NCBI GenBank assembly: GCA_963841425.1
Contig: CAWJCL010000001.1
Span: 310,001 to 374,000, forward strand
Origin: DATEOR01 sp963841425
GTDB lineage: Bacteria; Actinomycetota; Thermoleophilia; Gaiellales; Gaiellaceae
Length of the DNA: 64,000 bases
Direction: 5' to 3'
Numbering within the stretch: the first letter of the stretch is position 1; the number at the start of each line of letters is the position of its first letter. The notes below the pieces were generated by a model. The model did not search any database, was not told the DNA's origin, and saw only the letters and a list, made by a program, of their open reading frames with translations. Positions 41,933 to 50,339 of the stretch are shown here, one piece after another. The position numbers and the translations under genes were made by a program.

Positions 41933-44479
41933 CTAGTTGGACAGAGCGGCGATCAGCGCCTTCTCCGCCTGGGCCAGCGCGTCTGCGAGCTTTTCGGGGT
42001 CGCGGCCGCCCGCACGGGCCATCGTCGGGCGGCCCCCTCCCCCTCCCCCCATCAGTGCCGCAGCCTCGCGGACGAGCGCCACCGCGTCCAGTCCGCGCTC
42101 CTCGAGCGAACGGTCGAGATTGACGACGAGATGCACGCGCCCGTCTTCGCGCGCGCCGAGCACGACGGCCGCCGGCGCGTGCTGCTGCTTCAGCCGGTCG
42201 GAGAGCTCGAGCATGTCGTCGGGGGTCGACTCGCCGAGCTCCATGACGATCACCTCCACCCCGCCCGCCTGATTTCTCCTCTCCGCGACGACCTGGGGCC
42301 CGTCGCTCGGCCCAGGCTTGCGCTTCGACTCCTTGCGCGCCCGCCCGAGCTCTGACCGCAGCGCTCTGGCCTCCTCGGCCTGCGCGCGGAGGTACGCGAA
42401 GGCCTCGCCGGAGGTGACGGCTTCGATGCGCCGCACGCCCGAGCCGACGGATCCCTCGGAGACGATCGCGAACGGCCCGATCTCGGCGGTCGAGCGCACG
42501 TGGGTGCCGCCGCAGAGCTCGCGCGAGAAGCCCGGGATCTCCACCACGCGGACGACCTCGCCGTACTTCTCGCCGAAGAGCATCATCGCGCCGAGCTTCC
42601 GCGCCTCCTCGATCGGCGTCAGGAACGTGTGCACGGGGAGGTTCTCGAAGATCCGCTCGTTGACGATCTCCTCCACGCGCTCGCGCTCCTCCGCGCTCAT
42701 CGCCTGGGGATGGGTGAAGTCGAAGCGCAGCTTGTCGGGGCGCACGGCCGAGCCCGCCTGGCGCACGTGGTCGCCGAGGACCTCCTGGAGCGCCTTGTGG
42801 AGGAGGTGCGTCGCGGTGTGGTTGGCCATCGTCGGGAAGCGCACCTTCCACGGAACGGAGGCCTTGACCCGTTCGCCCGCGGAGAAGCCGTTCCCCCGGA
42901 AGAGGAGCGCCTGGTCGTCGCCGAAGCGGAACGCGGCCGCGAGCTCGGCGCGCTTCCCGTCCGCCTCGATCCAGCCCCGGTCGCTCACCTGCCCGCCTCC
43001 GTCGGGATAGAAGGGGGACTCCCGCAGCTTGGCGAGGAAGGTGCCGTCCCCGAGCTCCTCGAGCGCGCCGATCTGGGTAAGCGCCTCGATCTTCTCCCAG
43101 CCCACGAAATGCGCCTCGAAGCCGGCCTCGCGCGCGAAATCCCCTGCCCGCTGCAGCTCGCTCTTCTCCCCTCCCGCCCGGGAGATCTCCCGATGCTCTT
43201 CCATGAGCCCCTTGAAGCCGTCCTCGTCCACCGCGTGACCGCGCTCGCGCGCAAGCTCCTCCGTCAGCTCGATCGGGAAGCCGTAGGTCGCAGTGAGCGT
43301 GAAGGCATCCTCGGCCGAGATGTCTCCCCTGGCCGCGACCTCCTCGAAGAGCCTCATCCCGCGCGCGAGCGTCTCCGAGAACCGCTCCTCCTCGGCCCGC
43401 AGGGCTTCGCGGATGTTGTCCCGGTTCGACCCGAGCTCCGGATACCACGGGCCCAGCTGCTCGACGACGACGTCGGACAGGCGCCACAGATCTTCGAGCC
43501 CGATCTTCCGCGCCTGCTGGACCGCGCGGCGGATGATGCGGCGGAGCACGTAGCCACGGCCCTCGTTCGAGGGCACGACCCCGTCGCCGACGAGGCAGGT
43601 CATCCCGCGCCCGTGGTCGGCGAGCACGCGGTGCGCCTTCGTCGCGACCTCGTTCGCGTCCCAGGCGACGCCGCTCTCCTCCTCGATCCAGGCCATGATC
43701 GCCTGGTAGCCGTCCGTCTCGTAAACCGACCGTGAGGGCACGCGCTGCACGATCGCGGCCAGCCGCTCGAGGCCCATGCCCGTGTCGACGTTCTGCTGCG
43801 GAAGAGGCGTCAGCGTCCCCTCGGGCTTGAGCTCGTACTCCATGAAGACGAGGTTCCAGAACTCGAGGAAGCGGTCGCAGCGGGGGCACGCGGGAGCGCA
43901 GCCGGGATCGCCGCAGCCGTACTCCTCGCCCCAGTCGAAGTAGATCTCCGAGTCGGGCCCGCACGGTCCGGGCCCGCCGACCGACCAGAAGTTCTCGCTG
44001 CTCGGAAGGGCGACGATCCGCTCGCGCGGGATGCCGACCTCGAGCCAGTGCCCGACCGCGACTTCGTCCTCGCCGAGCCCGAGCTCGAGGTCGCCGGCGT
44101 GCACGGTCGCCCAGATGCGCTCCCACTCGAGCTGCAGATGATCCTGGATGAACTCCGTCGCGAGCTCGATCGCGCCCTGCTTGAAGTACTGGCCGAACGA
44201 GAAGTTGCCGAGCATCTCGAAGAACGTGAGGTGGTGGCCGTCGAGCCCGACCTCGTCGATGTCGGGTGTCCGGAAGCACTTCTGCGCGGTGGTCGTGAGC
44301 AGGGCGGGCGGCTCCTCGCGGCCCAGAAAATACGGCATCTGCGGCTGCATCCCCGCGGAGGTGAGCAGCGTCGACGTGTCCTCCGGGCGCGGGACGAGCG
44401 GCCAGGAAGGAAGCCTTTTGTGGCCCTTGGACTCGAAGAAGGAGAGGAATCCCTCCCGAAGATCAGCGGAGGTGCGCAT
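41933..44479 (-). CDS. alaS: Alanine-tRNA ligase
   Basis: AlaS charges tRNA-Ala and hydrolyses mischarged Ser/Gly. The 848 residues include the class II core (SWPLVPRPEDTSTLLTSAGMQ, TTTAQKCFRTPDIDEVG, HHLTFFEMLGNFSFGQYFK), the editing motifs HTATHLLHKAL and CGGTHVRSTAEIGPF, and a glycine-rich C-Ala domain (GGGGGGRPTMARAGG). ATG 44479 follows TAGAAT by seven bases. Longer upstream reading in the same frame runs into the sigma-factor gene and is not used. Confidence 0.98.
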   Translation of the reverse strand: MRTSADLREGFLSFFESKGHKRLPSWPLVPRPEDTSTLLTSAGMQPQMPYFLGREEPPALLTTTAQKCFRTPDIDEVGLDGHHLTFFEMLGNFSFGQYFKQGAIELATEFIQDHLQLEWERIWATVHAGDLELGLGEDEVAVGHWLEVGIPRERIVALPSSENFWSVGGPGPCGPDSEIYFDWGEEYGCGDPGCAPACPRCDRFLEFWNLVFMEYELKPEGTLTPLPQQNVDTGMGLERLAAIVQRVPSRSVYETDGYQAIMAWIEEESGVAWDANEVATKAHRVLADHGRGMTCLVGDGVVPSNEGRGYVLRRIIRRAVQQARKIGLEDLWRLSDVVVEQLGPWYPELGSNRDNIREALRAEEERFSETLARGMRLFEEVAARGDISAEDAFTLTATYGFPIELTEELARERGHAVDEDGFKGLMEEHREISRAGGEKSELQRAGDFAREAGFEAHFVGWEKIEALTQIGALEELGDGTFLAKLRESPFYPDGGGQVSDRGWIEADGKRAELAAAFRFGDDQALLFRGNGFSAGERVKASVPWKVRFPTMANHTATHLLHKALQEVLGDHVRQAGSAVRPDKLRFDFTHPQAMSAEERERVEEIVNERIFENLPVHTFLTPIEEARKLGAMMLFGEKYGEVVRVVEIPGFSRELCGGTHVRSTAEIGPFAIVSEGSVGSGVRRIEAVTSGEAFAYLRAQAEEARALRSELGRARKESKRKPGPSDGPQVVAERRNQAGGVEVIVMELGESTPDDMLELSDRLKQQHAPAAVVLGAREDGRVHLVVNLDRSLEERGLDAVALVREAAALMGGGGGGRPTMARAGGRDPEKLADALAQAEKALIAALSN

Positions 44480-44486
44480 GCGCTCG

Positions 44487-44492
44487 ATTCTA
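44487..44492 (-). promoter_or_regulatory. Leaderless -10 box of alaS
   Basis: TAGAAT (44492-44487 on the minus strand) ends seven bases before the alaS ATG at 44479. The hexamer is identical to those before deoB and ruvX. Confidence 0.5.
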
Positions 44493-44506
44493 CGCGGCGC
44501 TTGTTC

Positions 44507-44537
44507 AGCACCCCTTCTGGCAATAGTCAGGGGCGCT
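44507..44537 (-). repeat. Short hairpin after the sigma-factor stop, possible remnant of the A/B/C element ends
   Basis: On the minus strand AGCGCCCCT (44537-44529) pairs with AGGGGTGCT (44515-44507) with one G-U. As in copies A, B and C, the stem begins inside a TAG stop and starts with AGYGCC. The interior of the element is missing. It could be a deletion remnant or simply a termination hairpin without a T-tract. Confidence 0.35.
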
Positions 44538-45312
44538 AGCGGCGGCTCTCGGAGGCGCGCCGAGGCTCTTCCTCGGCCACGATCTCGTCGCGCATCTTTT
44601 CGAGCGAGCGCCTGATGAGGCGCGAGACGTGCATCTGCGAGATTCCGACCTGCTGGGCGATCTGCGACTGCGTCAGGCCCTCGAAGAAGCGCAGGTGGAG
44701 GATCCGCCGCTCGCGCTCGTCGAGCGCGGCCAGGCCGGGCGCGAGCACGGCGCGGTCCTCGCTCACCTCGTACTCGTGCTCGATGGTGCCCAGTGACTCG
44801 AGCGGGTCGAGGTCCGAGTCGTCGTCTCCACCGCTGGGCGCGGAGAGGGAAAGCGTCGCGTAGGCCTGACCGCTCTCGAGCGCCTCGAGCACGTCCTCCT
44901 CCTCGACACCGGCCGCCTTCGCCAGCTCGGGGATCGTGGGCGAGCGCTCGAGCTGCACGGTCAGCTCTTCGAGGAGGTGCGAGAGCCGCACGTTCAGCTC
45001 CTGCAGGCCGCGCGGCACGCGGATCGACCACCCCTTGTCGCGGAAGTGCCGTTTGATCTCGCCGATGATGTTCGGCGTCGCGTAGGTCGTCAGCTCGACG
45101 CCGCGGTCGATGTCGAAGCGGTCGATCGCCTTGATGAGGCCGATGCAGCCGACCTGGACCAGATCCTCGAGCTGCTCGCCGCGATAGGAGTAGCGCCGGG
45201 CCAGGGAGCGGACGAGCGGGAGGTACTGCTCGATCAGCTGCTCGCGCGCCTGGGTGTCGCCACCCTCGTGATACCTGCGCAGAAGCTCCTTGTCTTTCCT
45301 TTCCTCAGGCAT
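44536..45312 (-). CDS. sigF: RNA polymerase sigma factor, SigB/SigF/SigG type
   Basis: This group 3 sigma-70 factor has 258 residues. Region 2 is LVRSLARRYSYRGEQLEDLVQVGCIGLIKAIDRFD followed by TYATPNIIGEIKRHFRDKGWSIRVPR. Region 3 is the middle helix set, and region 4 is LDERERRILHLRFFEGLTQSQIAQQVGISQMHVSRLIRR. It likely runs a stress or developmental regulon. The ATG overlaps the anti-sigma gene by 8 bases, and a DUF948 gene starts the operon. A negative-residue linker (GGDDDSDLDPLE) is unusual but harmless. Confidence 0.93.
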   Translation of the reverse strand: MPEERKDKELLRRYHEGGDTQAREQLIEQYLPLVRSLARRYSYRGEQLEDLVQVGCIGLIKAIDRFDIDRGVELTTYATPNIIGEIKRHFRDKGWSIRVPRGLQELNVRLSHLLEELTVQLERSPTIPELAKAAGVEEEDVLEALESGQAYATLSLSAPSGGDDDSDLDPLESLGTIEHEYEVSEDRAVLAPGLAALDERERRILHLRFFEGLTQSQIAQQVGISQMHVSRLIRRSLEKMRDEIVAEEEPRRASESRR

Positions 45313-45709
45313 TTGTCCCCGCTGGTTTGATCCCGCGGACGCCCTTCGAAAGCCGGAGCCAGTCGCCGCCCTCGCGCGCCTCGACCCCCGCGTCCTCGAC
45401 GAGGGTACCGAGAAGGCGCCCGAGCCCGAGGTCGCCGTCCGTGGTCTCCTGGAGGTCGGCGCGGACGGCATCGCCGTTCACCGGCCCGATGGCCATGACG
45501 ATGGCGTCGTCCAAGACCTCGAGCTCGACGCGGATCTCGTCCGCCACGGCGTAGCGGTCGCCTTCGAGGACCGTGACGAGGGCGAGCTGCAGGTCTTCCA
45601 GGGCCTCGTAGGAAAGGTTGTGCCGCGCGGCGAGGCCGCCGACGACAAGGCGCGCGACCCCGTGGAAGGGGCGCTCGTTCGGGATGCGGAGCTCGATCGC
45701 CTGCGTCAT
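45305..45709 (-). CDS. rsbW: RsbW-like anti-sigma factor lacking kinase residues
   Basis: The 134-residue protein has the size and layout of GHKL-type anti-sigma factors: a strand IELRIPNERPFHGVARLVVGGLAARH, the helix ALEDLQLALVTVL, and a late GDLGLGRLLGTLVEDAG. In RsbW the helix reads DLKLAVSEACTNA, with a catalytic glutamate and a Mg-binding asparagine. Here both are missing (LVTVLEGD). It may still bind the sigma factor encoded next to it. No anti-anti-sigma gene is in the window. ATGA links it to the DUF948 gene. Confidence 0.75.
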   Translation of the reverse strand: MTQAIELRIPNERPFHGVARLVVGGLAARHNLSYEALEDLQLALVTVLEGDRYAVADEIRVELEVLDDAIVMAIGPVNGDAVRADLQETTDGDLGLGRLLGTLVEDAGVEAREGGDWLRLSKGVRGIKPAGTNA

Positions 45710-46170
45710 GGTCCCTCAGCGCCGTGCTCGAGCTCGTCGGCGATCTCCTGTTCGCGCCGTGCAGCGGCCTTGCGGCCAGCGTCCCGCGCCTGCCGCGGGT
45801 CGCGCGAGACCCGAAAGGCGGCGATGCCGTGGGAGGCGCCCGCGAAAAGACCGGACAGCTTCTGCACCGGCCGTGTGATGGCGAGCGAGACCGCCCGCAC
45901 GGCCGTGTCGACGCTGTCCGCGGCGTCGACGGCACTGTCGGTGACGAGATCTACCTTGTCCAGCTGAGCATTCACGCGGTCGACTGTTCCTCCGGCCTTC
46001 GAGATCACAGGGAGAACTTCTTTTTCCAACCCTTGGATGAACGAAGTAAGGCGCCGAACGGTTCCGCTCAGGTTGAGAAGGACGAGCCCGAGCCCGAGGC
46101 CCACGACGACGAGGAACACGCTGAGCGCGATCCAGACGATGTCGAGGGTGCTCAGGTCGGCGAGAGGCAA
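45706..46170 (-). CDS. DUF948-domain membrane protein (YtxG-like)
   Basis: One N-terminal transmembrane helix (IVWIALSVFLVVVGLGLGLVLLNL) is followed by a long helical region with repeated VDRVNAQLDKVDLVTDSAVDAADSVDTAVRAV, typical of DUF948, and a charged tail. The Bacillus relative YtxG is a general-stress protein controlled by sigma-B, which fits the position before the anti-sigma and sigma genes. TTG 46170 lies after TAGGAT (46183-46178), seven bases apart, another leaderless start. Confidence 0.8.
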   Translation of the reverse strand: MPLADLSTLDIVWIALSVFLVVVGLGLGLVLLNLSGTVRRLTSFIQGLEKEVLPVISKAGGTVDRVNAQLDKVDLVTDSAVDAADSVDTAVRAVSLAITRPVQKLSGLFAGASHGIAAFRVSRDPRQARDAGRKAAARREQEIADELEHGAEGP

Positions 46171-46185
46171 GAGGACGATCCTAGT

Positions 46186-47475
46186 TCAACGCGACGCCGA
46201 GATGAGGCCCGCGCCGACGACCGCGTCCTCCTCGTAGAGCACAGCCGCCTGCCCGATCGCCACGCCGTAGGCGGGCTCGTCGAGGGTGAGCCGAAAGCCG
46301 CGCGCGAGCGGCGAGACAGTCGCGGCGCTGGCCGGAGACCGGTAGCGGAGCTTCGCCCCCACCCGCTCCACAGGGACGAAGAGCCTTCCCGTCCCGGAGC
46401 TGACCTCGCGCCGGGCGAGCGACTCGCGCGGGCCGACGAAGACGGCGTTCGCGCGCGGATCGGTTCTCAATGCGTAGAGCGGCCCTCCGGTGGCAACGCC
46501 CAGCCCGCGCCGCTGCCCGGGCGTGAAGCGCCAGAAGCCGTCGTGGCGGCCGAGCTCCCGGCCCTCTGCATCGAGCACGGGCCCTTCCCGGCTCTCGAGG
46601 CCGTGGCGGGAAAGGAAGTCGCGGTAGTCGTCCCCGGCGAGGAAGCAGGCCTCCTGGCTCTCGGGCCGGGTCGCGGCCCCGAGCCCGGCCGCTCTCGCCT
46701 CGGCGCGTGTCTCGTCCTTGCCCTGCTCGCCGAGCGGGAACCAGAGGCGGGGCAGGAAACGCGGATCCAGGCGCGCGAGCATGTAGGACTGGTCCTTCTG
46801 GGGATCCGCGGCCCGGGCGAGGAGGAGCCGGCCGCGGTGCTCGGCGAGACGCGCATAGTGGCCCGTGGCGAGCCGCGAGGCGCCGATTCGCTTCGCGAAG
46901 GCGAGGAGCGCGCCGAAGCGGAAGCCTCCATTGCACCGCACGCACGGGTTCGGCGTCTCGCCGCGCGCGTAGCCGCGGACGAACGGGCCGACCACGGCCT
47001 TCCGGAAGGGCTCGCGGAGATCGAGCGTGACGTGCGGGAAGCCGAGGGCCTGGCACGCCTCGCGCGCCGCGACCACCGAGGCGGGCGAGCAGCACACGCG
47101 CTCGGAGTCCTTCCCGGCCGGATCGGTCCAGAGGCGAAGCGTGACCCCGACCGGCTCGTGGCCGGCGTCGCGCACGCGGAGGAGCGCGACGGCGCTGTCG
47201 ACCCCGCCGCTCATCGCGACGGCGACGCGCTCGTCGCGTGGAGCCGCTGCGACCGCGGGTCCGAGTGCGTCGTGCAGCGCGTCCGCGGCGAGGCGCTCTC
47301 CGGGAACGGAAGCTGCCTCGAGAAGCGTGCACCCTTCGACCTCGCCGAGAAGCCCCGCCAAGCCCGGCCCCTCTCCCGCCGCGCGCTCGATCCGCTGTCC
47401 GGACACAGTCAGCCGCACCCAGGCGAGATCTCCGTCCCGGGCGGCGTTTCCGACGAGCTCGCGAGCCGCGGCCAT
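46186..47475 (-). CDS. mnmA: tRNA-specific 2-thiouridylase MnmA with N-terminal extension
   Basis: MnmA thiolates U34 of tRNA-Lys, tRNA-Glu and tRNA-Gln. The PP-loop VAVAMSGGVDSAVALLRVRDAGHEPVG sits near residue 83, the nucleophile cysteine in NPCVRCNGGFRFGALLAFA, and the second cysteine in RPESQEACFLAGDDYRDFL. About 75 residues precede the PP-loop (ELVGNAARDGDLAWVRLTV to ALHDALGP). They look like a degenerate IscU/NifU-type scaffold domain with a single cysteine (GCTLLEAAS). ATG 47475 is the first residue before that domain. Confidence 0.92.
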   Translation of the reverse strand: MAAARELVGNAARDGDLAWVRLTVSGQRIERAAGEGPGLAGLLGEVEGCTLLEAASVPGERLAADALHDALGPAVAAAPRDERVAVAMSGGVDSAVALLRVRDAGHEPVGVTLRLWTDPAGKDSERVCCSPASVVAAREACQALGFPHVTLDLREPFRKAVVGPFVRGYARGETPNPCVRCNGGFRFGALLAFAKRIGASRLATGHYARLAEHRGRLLLARAADPQKDQSYMLARLDPRFLPRLWFPLGEQGKDETRAEARAAGLGAATRPESQEACFLAGDDYRDFLSRHGLESREGPVLDAEGRELGRHDGFWRFTPGQRRGLGVATGGPLYALRTDPRANAVFVGPRESLARREVSSGTGRLFVPVERVGAKLRYRSPASAATVSPLARGFRLTLDEPAYGVAIGQAAVLYEEDAVVGAGLISASR

Positions 47476-47514
47476 ACCGGAATGGTGCCGTAACCGCCCG
47501 GCGGCGCCCGCCGC

Positions 47515-47520
47515 TACTGT
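47515..47520 (+). promoter_or_regulatory. Leaderless -10 box of lepB
   Basis: TACTGT ends eight bases before GTG 47529. It lies in the 53-base gap between mnmA and lepB. Confidence 0.4.
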
Positions 47521-47528
47521 GCGCCAAG

Positions 47529-48125
47529 GTGCGAAATCCTCTCGATCGCCTGACCAGCCGCATCCCGGAGCCATGGAGAAGCGTCGTCGACTGGACGCTC
47601 TCGATCGTCGTTGCGGTCGTCGTCGTCCTCGCGGTGAAAGTGGAGGTCGCCAACCCGTACCGGGTCCCATCCGCCTCGATGGAGCCGACGCTCCACTGCG
47701 CACGCCCCGCGGACGGGTGCCTCGCCGCTCATTCGGACCGCGTCGTCGCCAACCGCTTCATCTACCGCTTCCGGGAGCCGAAGCGGGGCGAGATCGTCGT
47801 CTTCGACGCACCTGCGAGAACGATTCAGGCGTGCGCCGAGGGCGGGACGTTCGTGAAACGCATCGTCGGCCTGCCCGGGGAGGCCGTCTCGGAGCGAAAC
47901 GGCATCGTGTACATCGACGGACGGCGGCTCGACGAGCCCTACGTTGCCCATCGCGACCACCAGACGCAGCAGTGGCCTCGGATCCCCCAGGGTCACTACT
48001 TCATGATGGGCGACAACCGCAGCCGTTCGTGCGACTCGCGCGACTGGGGCACCGTCCCGCGCGAGAATCTCATCGGCCCGGTGTTTCTCACCTACTGGCC
48101 GCTCGGCCGGCTCGGCAGCCCGTAG
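47529..48125 (+). CDS. lepB: Signal peptidase I
   Basis: LepB removes signal peptides at the outer face of the membrane. The 198-residue protein has a cytoplasmic start (VRNPLDRLTSRIPEPW), one membrane helix (WTLSIVVAVVVVLAVKVEV), the catalytic serine in RVPSASMEPTL and the lysine in GTFVKRIVGLPGE. MMGDNRSRSCDSRDWGTVP is box E. GTG 47529 follows TACTGT by eight bases. It converges with the RlpA-like gene, with a 3-base gap. Confidence 0.95.
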   Translation: MRNPLDRLTSRIPEPWRSVVDWTLSIVVAVVVVLAVKVEVANPYRVPSASMEPTLHCARPADGCLAAHSDRVVANRFIYRFREPKRGEIVVFDAPARTIQACAEGGTFVKRIVGLPGEAVSERNGIVYIDGRRLDEPYVAHRDHQTQQWPRIPQGHYFMMGDNRSRSCDSRDWGTVPRENLIGPVFLTYWPLGRLGSP

Positions 48126-48128
48126 CGC

Positions 48129-48545
48129 CTAGCCCGCGAAGCGCCAGCGGATGGTCGTCGGCTTCTCGATCCCGAGTTCGTCCGCCAGCCCGGGGCTGAG
48201 GTCGAACTGGCTCTCGGGGCCGACAGTGCCTCGTTCGATCACCTCGGTGCGGACCTCACGGCCTCGATAGGAGACGATGAGGTCGACGCCGCACGGGAGC
48301 ACGGGGTGGGCGATGCCGAGTGTCTCCTCCGAGAGGGGCGTGCCGCACGTGGTCGTCTCGCCCAGGCGCGAGCGGCCGAAGACGCCGACGGTCGCGCTTT
48401 TCCACTCGGCCCGGGAGACGGGCGGCGATGGGGTCGTGGCAGGGGTCTCCTGGTCGCCCGAGCGGTCGAGCACGACGACGAGGAGCACGGCCAGGAGCGC
48501 CGCCCCCGCCAGCGCGGCCTGGCGCTGGAGGGCGGCCGAGCTCAT
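48129..48545 (-). CDS. Membrane-anchored RlpA-like double-psi beta-barrel protein
   Basis: After an N-terminal helix (AALAGAALLAVLLVVVLD) and a Thr/Pro linker comes a 90-residue double-psi beta-barrel: ATVGVFGRSRLGETTTCGTPLSEETLGIAHPVLPCG, then VIERGTVGPESQFDLSPGLADELG. This matches the DPBB of RlpA-type septal lytic enzymes and resuscitation factors, with two cysteines that could form a disulfide. Whether it cuts glycan is uncertain. ATGA joins it to the Pro/Glu-rich gene. Confidence 0.75.
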   Translation of the reverse strand: MSSAALQRQAALAGAALLAVLLVVVLDRSGDQETPATTPSPPVSRAEWKSATVGVFGRSRLGETTTCGTPLSEETLGIAHPVLPCGVDLIVSYRGREVRTEVIERGTVGPESQFDLSPGLADELGIEKPTTIRWRFAG

Positions 48546-49378
48546 CGACTCGGCTGGCGCTCGAGCAGCCCGCCGAACGACTCACGCACGAGGGAGTCGA
48601 ACTCGGTCGGAAGCACGCCGTCCGCGTTCGCGAACTGGCGGAGGTGCACGAAGAGAAACGCCCATTCGTCGCGGCGCTCCGGATGCCCCGGCGCCTCGGC
48701 TCGTGCAAGGCGCTCGAGATCCCAGATGTTCCACTGGCGCGGCACATAGCTCCGCTGCGGAAGCGAGACGACCTGCGACTCGGCGACCGGAGAAACGGGC
48801 GCTGGAATCGATGTTTCCGGAGGCGGCGTGGGAACCGCGCGCAGTCGCCGGCGTCGTCCCCAGCGGGACTCTTGTGCCGCGATTGCGGCCGCCGCCAGCT
48901 CAGGCTCAGCCTCCGGATCCGGTGCGGGCTCGGGGGCGGGAGGCGCCTCGGCGACGATCGGCCCGGGCTCGGACGCCTCGCGGGCAAGCTCCGGCTCTGG
49001 TTCAGGCACCGGCTCGGGCTCGCGGAAGGCCGCGGGGTCTACGGCCTCCGGCTCAGGCTGGGGTTCGGGCTCGGGCTCCGAGGGCGGCTCCGGTTGGACG
49101 ATCGTCTGCTCGACCGGCGGCGTGTCGGGCACAGGCTCGGGCTCCGCGGGAAACACCGGTGGCGGCACCGGCGCGGGCGCCCCTGCCTCGACCACGGCGA
49201 CGGGACCGCGGGCGGAGCGCCACGCCAGCAACTCGATCGTCGCGGCGATCAGCCACGCGAGGGCCACGAGCGGCAATGCGATTGCGAGCCGCAGGTCGGC
49301 AAGCCAGACCGCCACCGCGACGAGCGCGATGAAGATCATGAGCGCGAGGAGGCGCAGGGTCGAGACTATCGGCGGCAC
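48542..49378 (-). CDS. Pro/Glu-rich two-span membrane protein
   Basis: The 278-residue protein starts with two adjacent hydrophobic segments (LRLLALMIFIALVAVAVWLADLRLAIALPLVALAWLIAATIELLAW). About 130 residues of Pro-Glu/Ala repeats (PEPEPEPQPEPE type) follow. A conserved-looking C-terminal domain then ends it (YVPRQWNIWDLERLARAE, DEWAFLFVHLRQFANADGVLP, FDSLVRESFGGLL). I do not recognise a family. The proline-rich part looks like a spacer between membrane and domain. It lies between an RlpA-like protein and a DivIVA-like protein, suggesting an envelope or division role. Confidence 0.65.
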   Translation of the reverse strand: MPPIVSTLRLLALMIFIALVAVAVWLADLRLAIALPLVALAWLIAATIELLAWRSARGPVAVVEAGAPAPVPPPVFPAEPEPVPDTPPVEQTIVQPEPPSEPEPEPQPEPEAVDPAAFREPEPVPEPEPELAREASEPGPIVAEAPPAPEPAPDPEAEPELAAAAIAAQESRWGRRRRLRAVPTPPPETSIPAPVSPVAESQVVSLPQRSYVPRQWNIWDLERLARAEAPGHPERRDEWAFLFVHLRQFANADGVLPTEFDSLVRESFGGLLERQPSR

Positions 49379-49396
49379 GCTTCGGTGCCGAAAAGC

Positions 49397-50281
49397 CTAC
49401 GCGCTCGGCGGGTTGTCGTCGTCCGCGGCCTCGGCCGCGGCAGAGGGGCTCCCGGGAGCTCCCGGCGATTCGCTCTCCTCCTCGGCCGGCTCCTCGGTCT
49501 CGGGCTCGCTCGGCTCAGGGATCTCGACCGGTGCGCTCGCGGTGACCCCGCTCGGCTTCGGCACAGACGACTGGGCGGCATGGACGATCGCATCGACAGC
49601 CTCCTGGATCGCCGCCTCGCCGTGACCGGCTGCGGACAGAAGCTGCTCGGCGCCCATGCGCGCCCGCTGGACGATGACGTCGGCCTGCGCGCGCGCCCAC
49701 TCGAGGGTCTGCTCGACCTCGGCGCGGGCGGAGTTCGTCAGCTCGGTCGCCTGGTGGCGCGACTGCTCGAGGAGACGGCTGCCGCGCGTCTCGGCGTCGT
49801 GGAGCTCGGAGCTCGAGTCTCTGTTCGCCTTCGTGAGGATCTCGCGCGCCTCGTTGCGGGCCGCGTTCAGGATCTCGCCACGCTGCCGCTCGGTCTCCTG
49901 GCGGATGCGCGCGATCTCGGCCTCACGCTGCTGGAGGTCCATCTGCGACTCGCGGATCTCCTGCTCGGCCTTGCCGACCTGCTTCGCGGCGGCCTCCTGG
50001 GCGTCGCGCTCGATCGTGTCCGCGAACTCGGCCGCCGAGCGAATGAGATGCAGCGCGTCCATGCGGACGGCATGCCCCGACGGCTCGGTGATCGCGTTGC
50101 GCGGCGCGGCCTGCAGGACTCGCAGCTGCGCCTGGAGCGCGGTGACGTGCTTGCGGAACGCGTCGAAGGCCTCACCGACCTTGTCGCGGTCGAAGCCCTC
50201 GCCTGAACGCGGCAAATCCTCCAGCCGCGGCAGCGGCGTGAGGGCGTGCCCTCCGGCGCGACTTGGATCTTGACTCGACAT
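49397..50281 (-). CDS. DivIVA-like coiled-coil protein
   Basis: The 294-residue protein has a short N-terminal region, then about 150 residues of charged heptad coiled coil (RESQMDLQQREAEIARIRQE, EREILT-like NEAREILTKANRD), and an acidic disordered tail (EIPEPSEPETEEPAEEESES). This layout matches actinobacterial DivIVA/Wag31- or SepIVA-like polar scaffolds, although the classical N-terminal GYD motif is not evident. The ATG has a GGAGG nine bases upstream, unlike most genes here. Neighbours are envelope proteins on one side and aspS on the other. Confidence 0.7.
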   Translation of the reverse strand: MSSQDPSRAGGHALTPLPRLEDLPRSGEGFDRDKVGEAFDAFRKHVTALQAQLRVLQAAPRNAITEPSGHAVRMDALHLIRSAAEFADTIERDAQEAAAKQVGKAEQEIRESQMDLQQREAEIARIRQETERQRGEILNAARNEAREILTKANRDSSSELHDAETRGSRLLEQSRHQATELTNSARAEVEQTLEWARAQADVIVQRARMGAEQLLSAAGHGEAAIQEAVDAIVHAAQSSVPKPSGVTASAPVEIPEPSEPETEEPAEEESESPGAPGSPSAAAEAADDDNPPSA

Positions 50282-50339
50282 CTGCTTACGCCTCCACTCC
50301 CCCGTTGCACCACGGGTTTCGCCAGAAAGTATGACTAGC

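Noticed and set aside
44480..45031. An N-terminal extension of alaS to 45031
   Set aside because: The extra part is antisense-frame noise overlapping the sigma gene. AlaS homology starts at 44479 just after a -10 box.
48542..49378. The Pro/Glu repeat region as a DNA repeat or assembly artefact
   Set aside because: The repeat is imperfect at DNA level, stays in one frame and is flanked by membrane helices and a distinct C-terminal domain, so it is a normal low-complexity protein linker.
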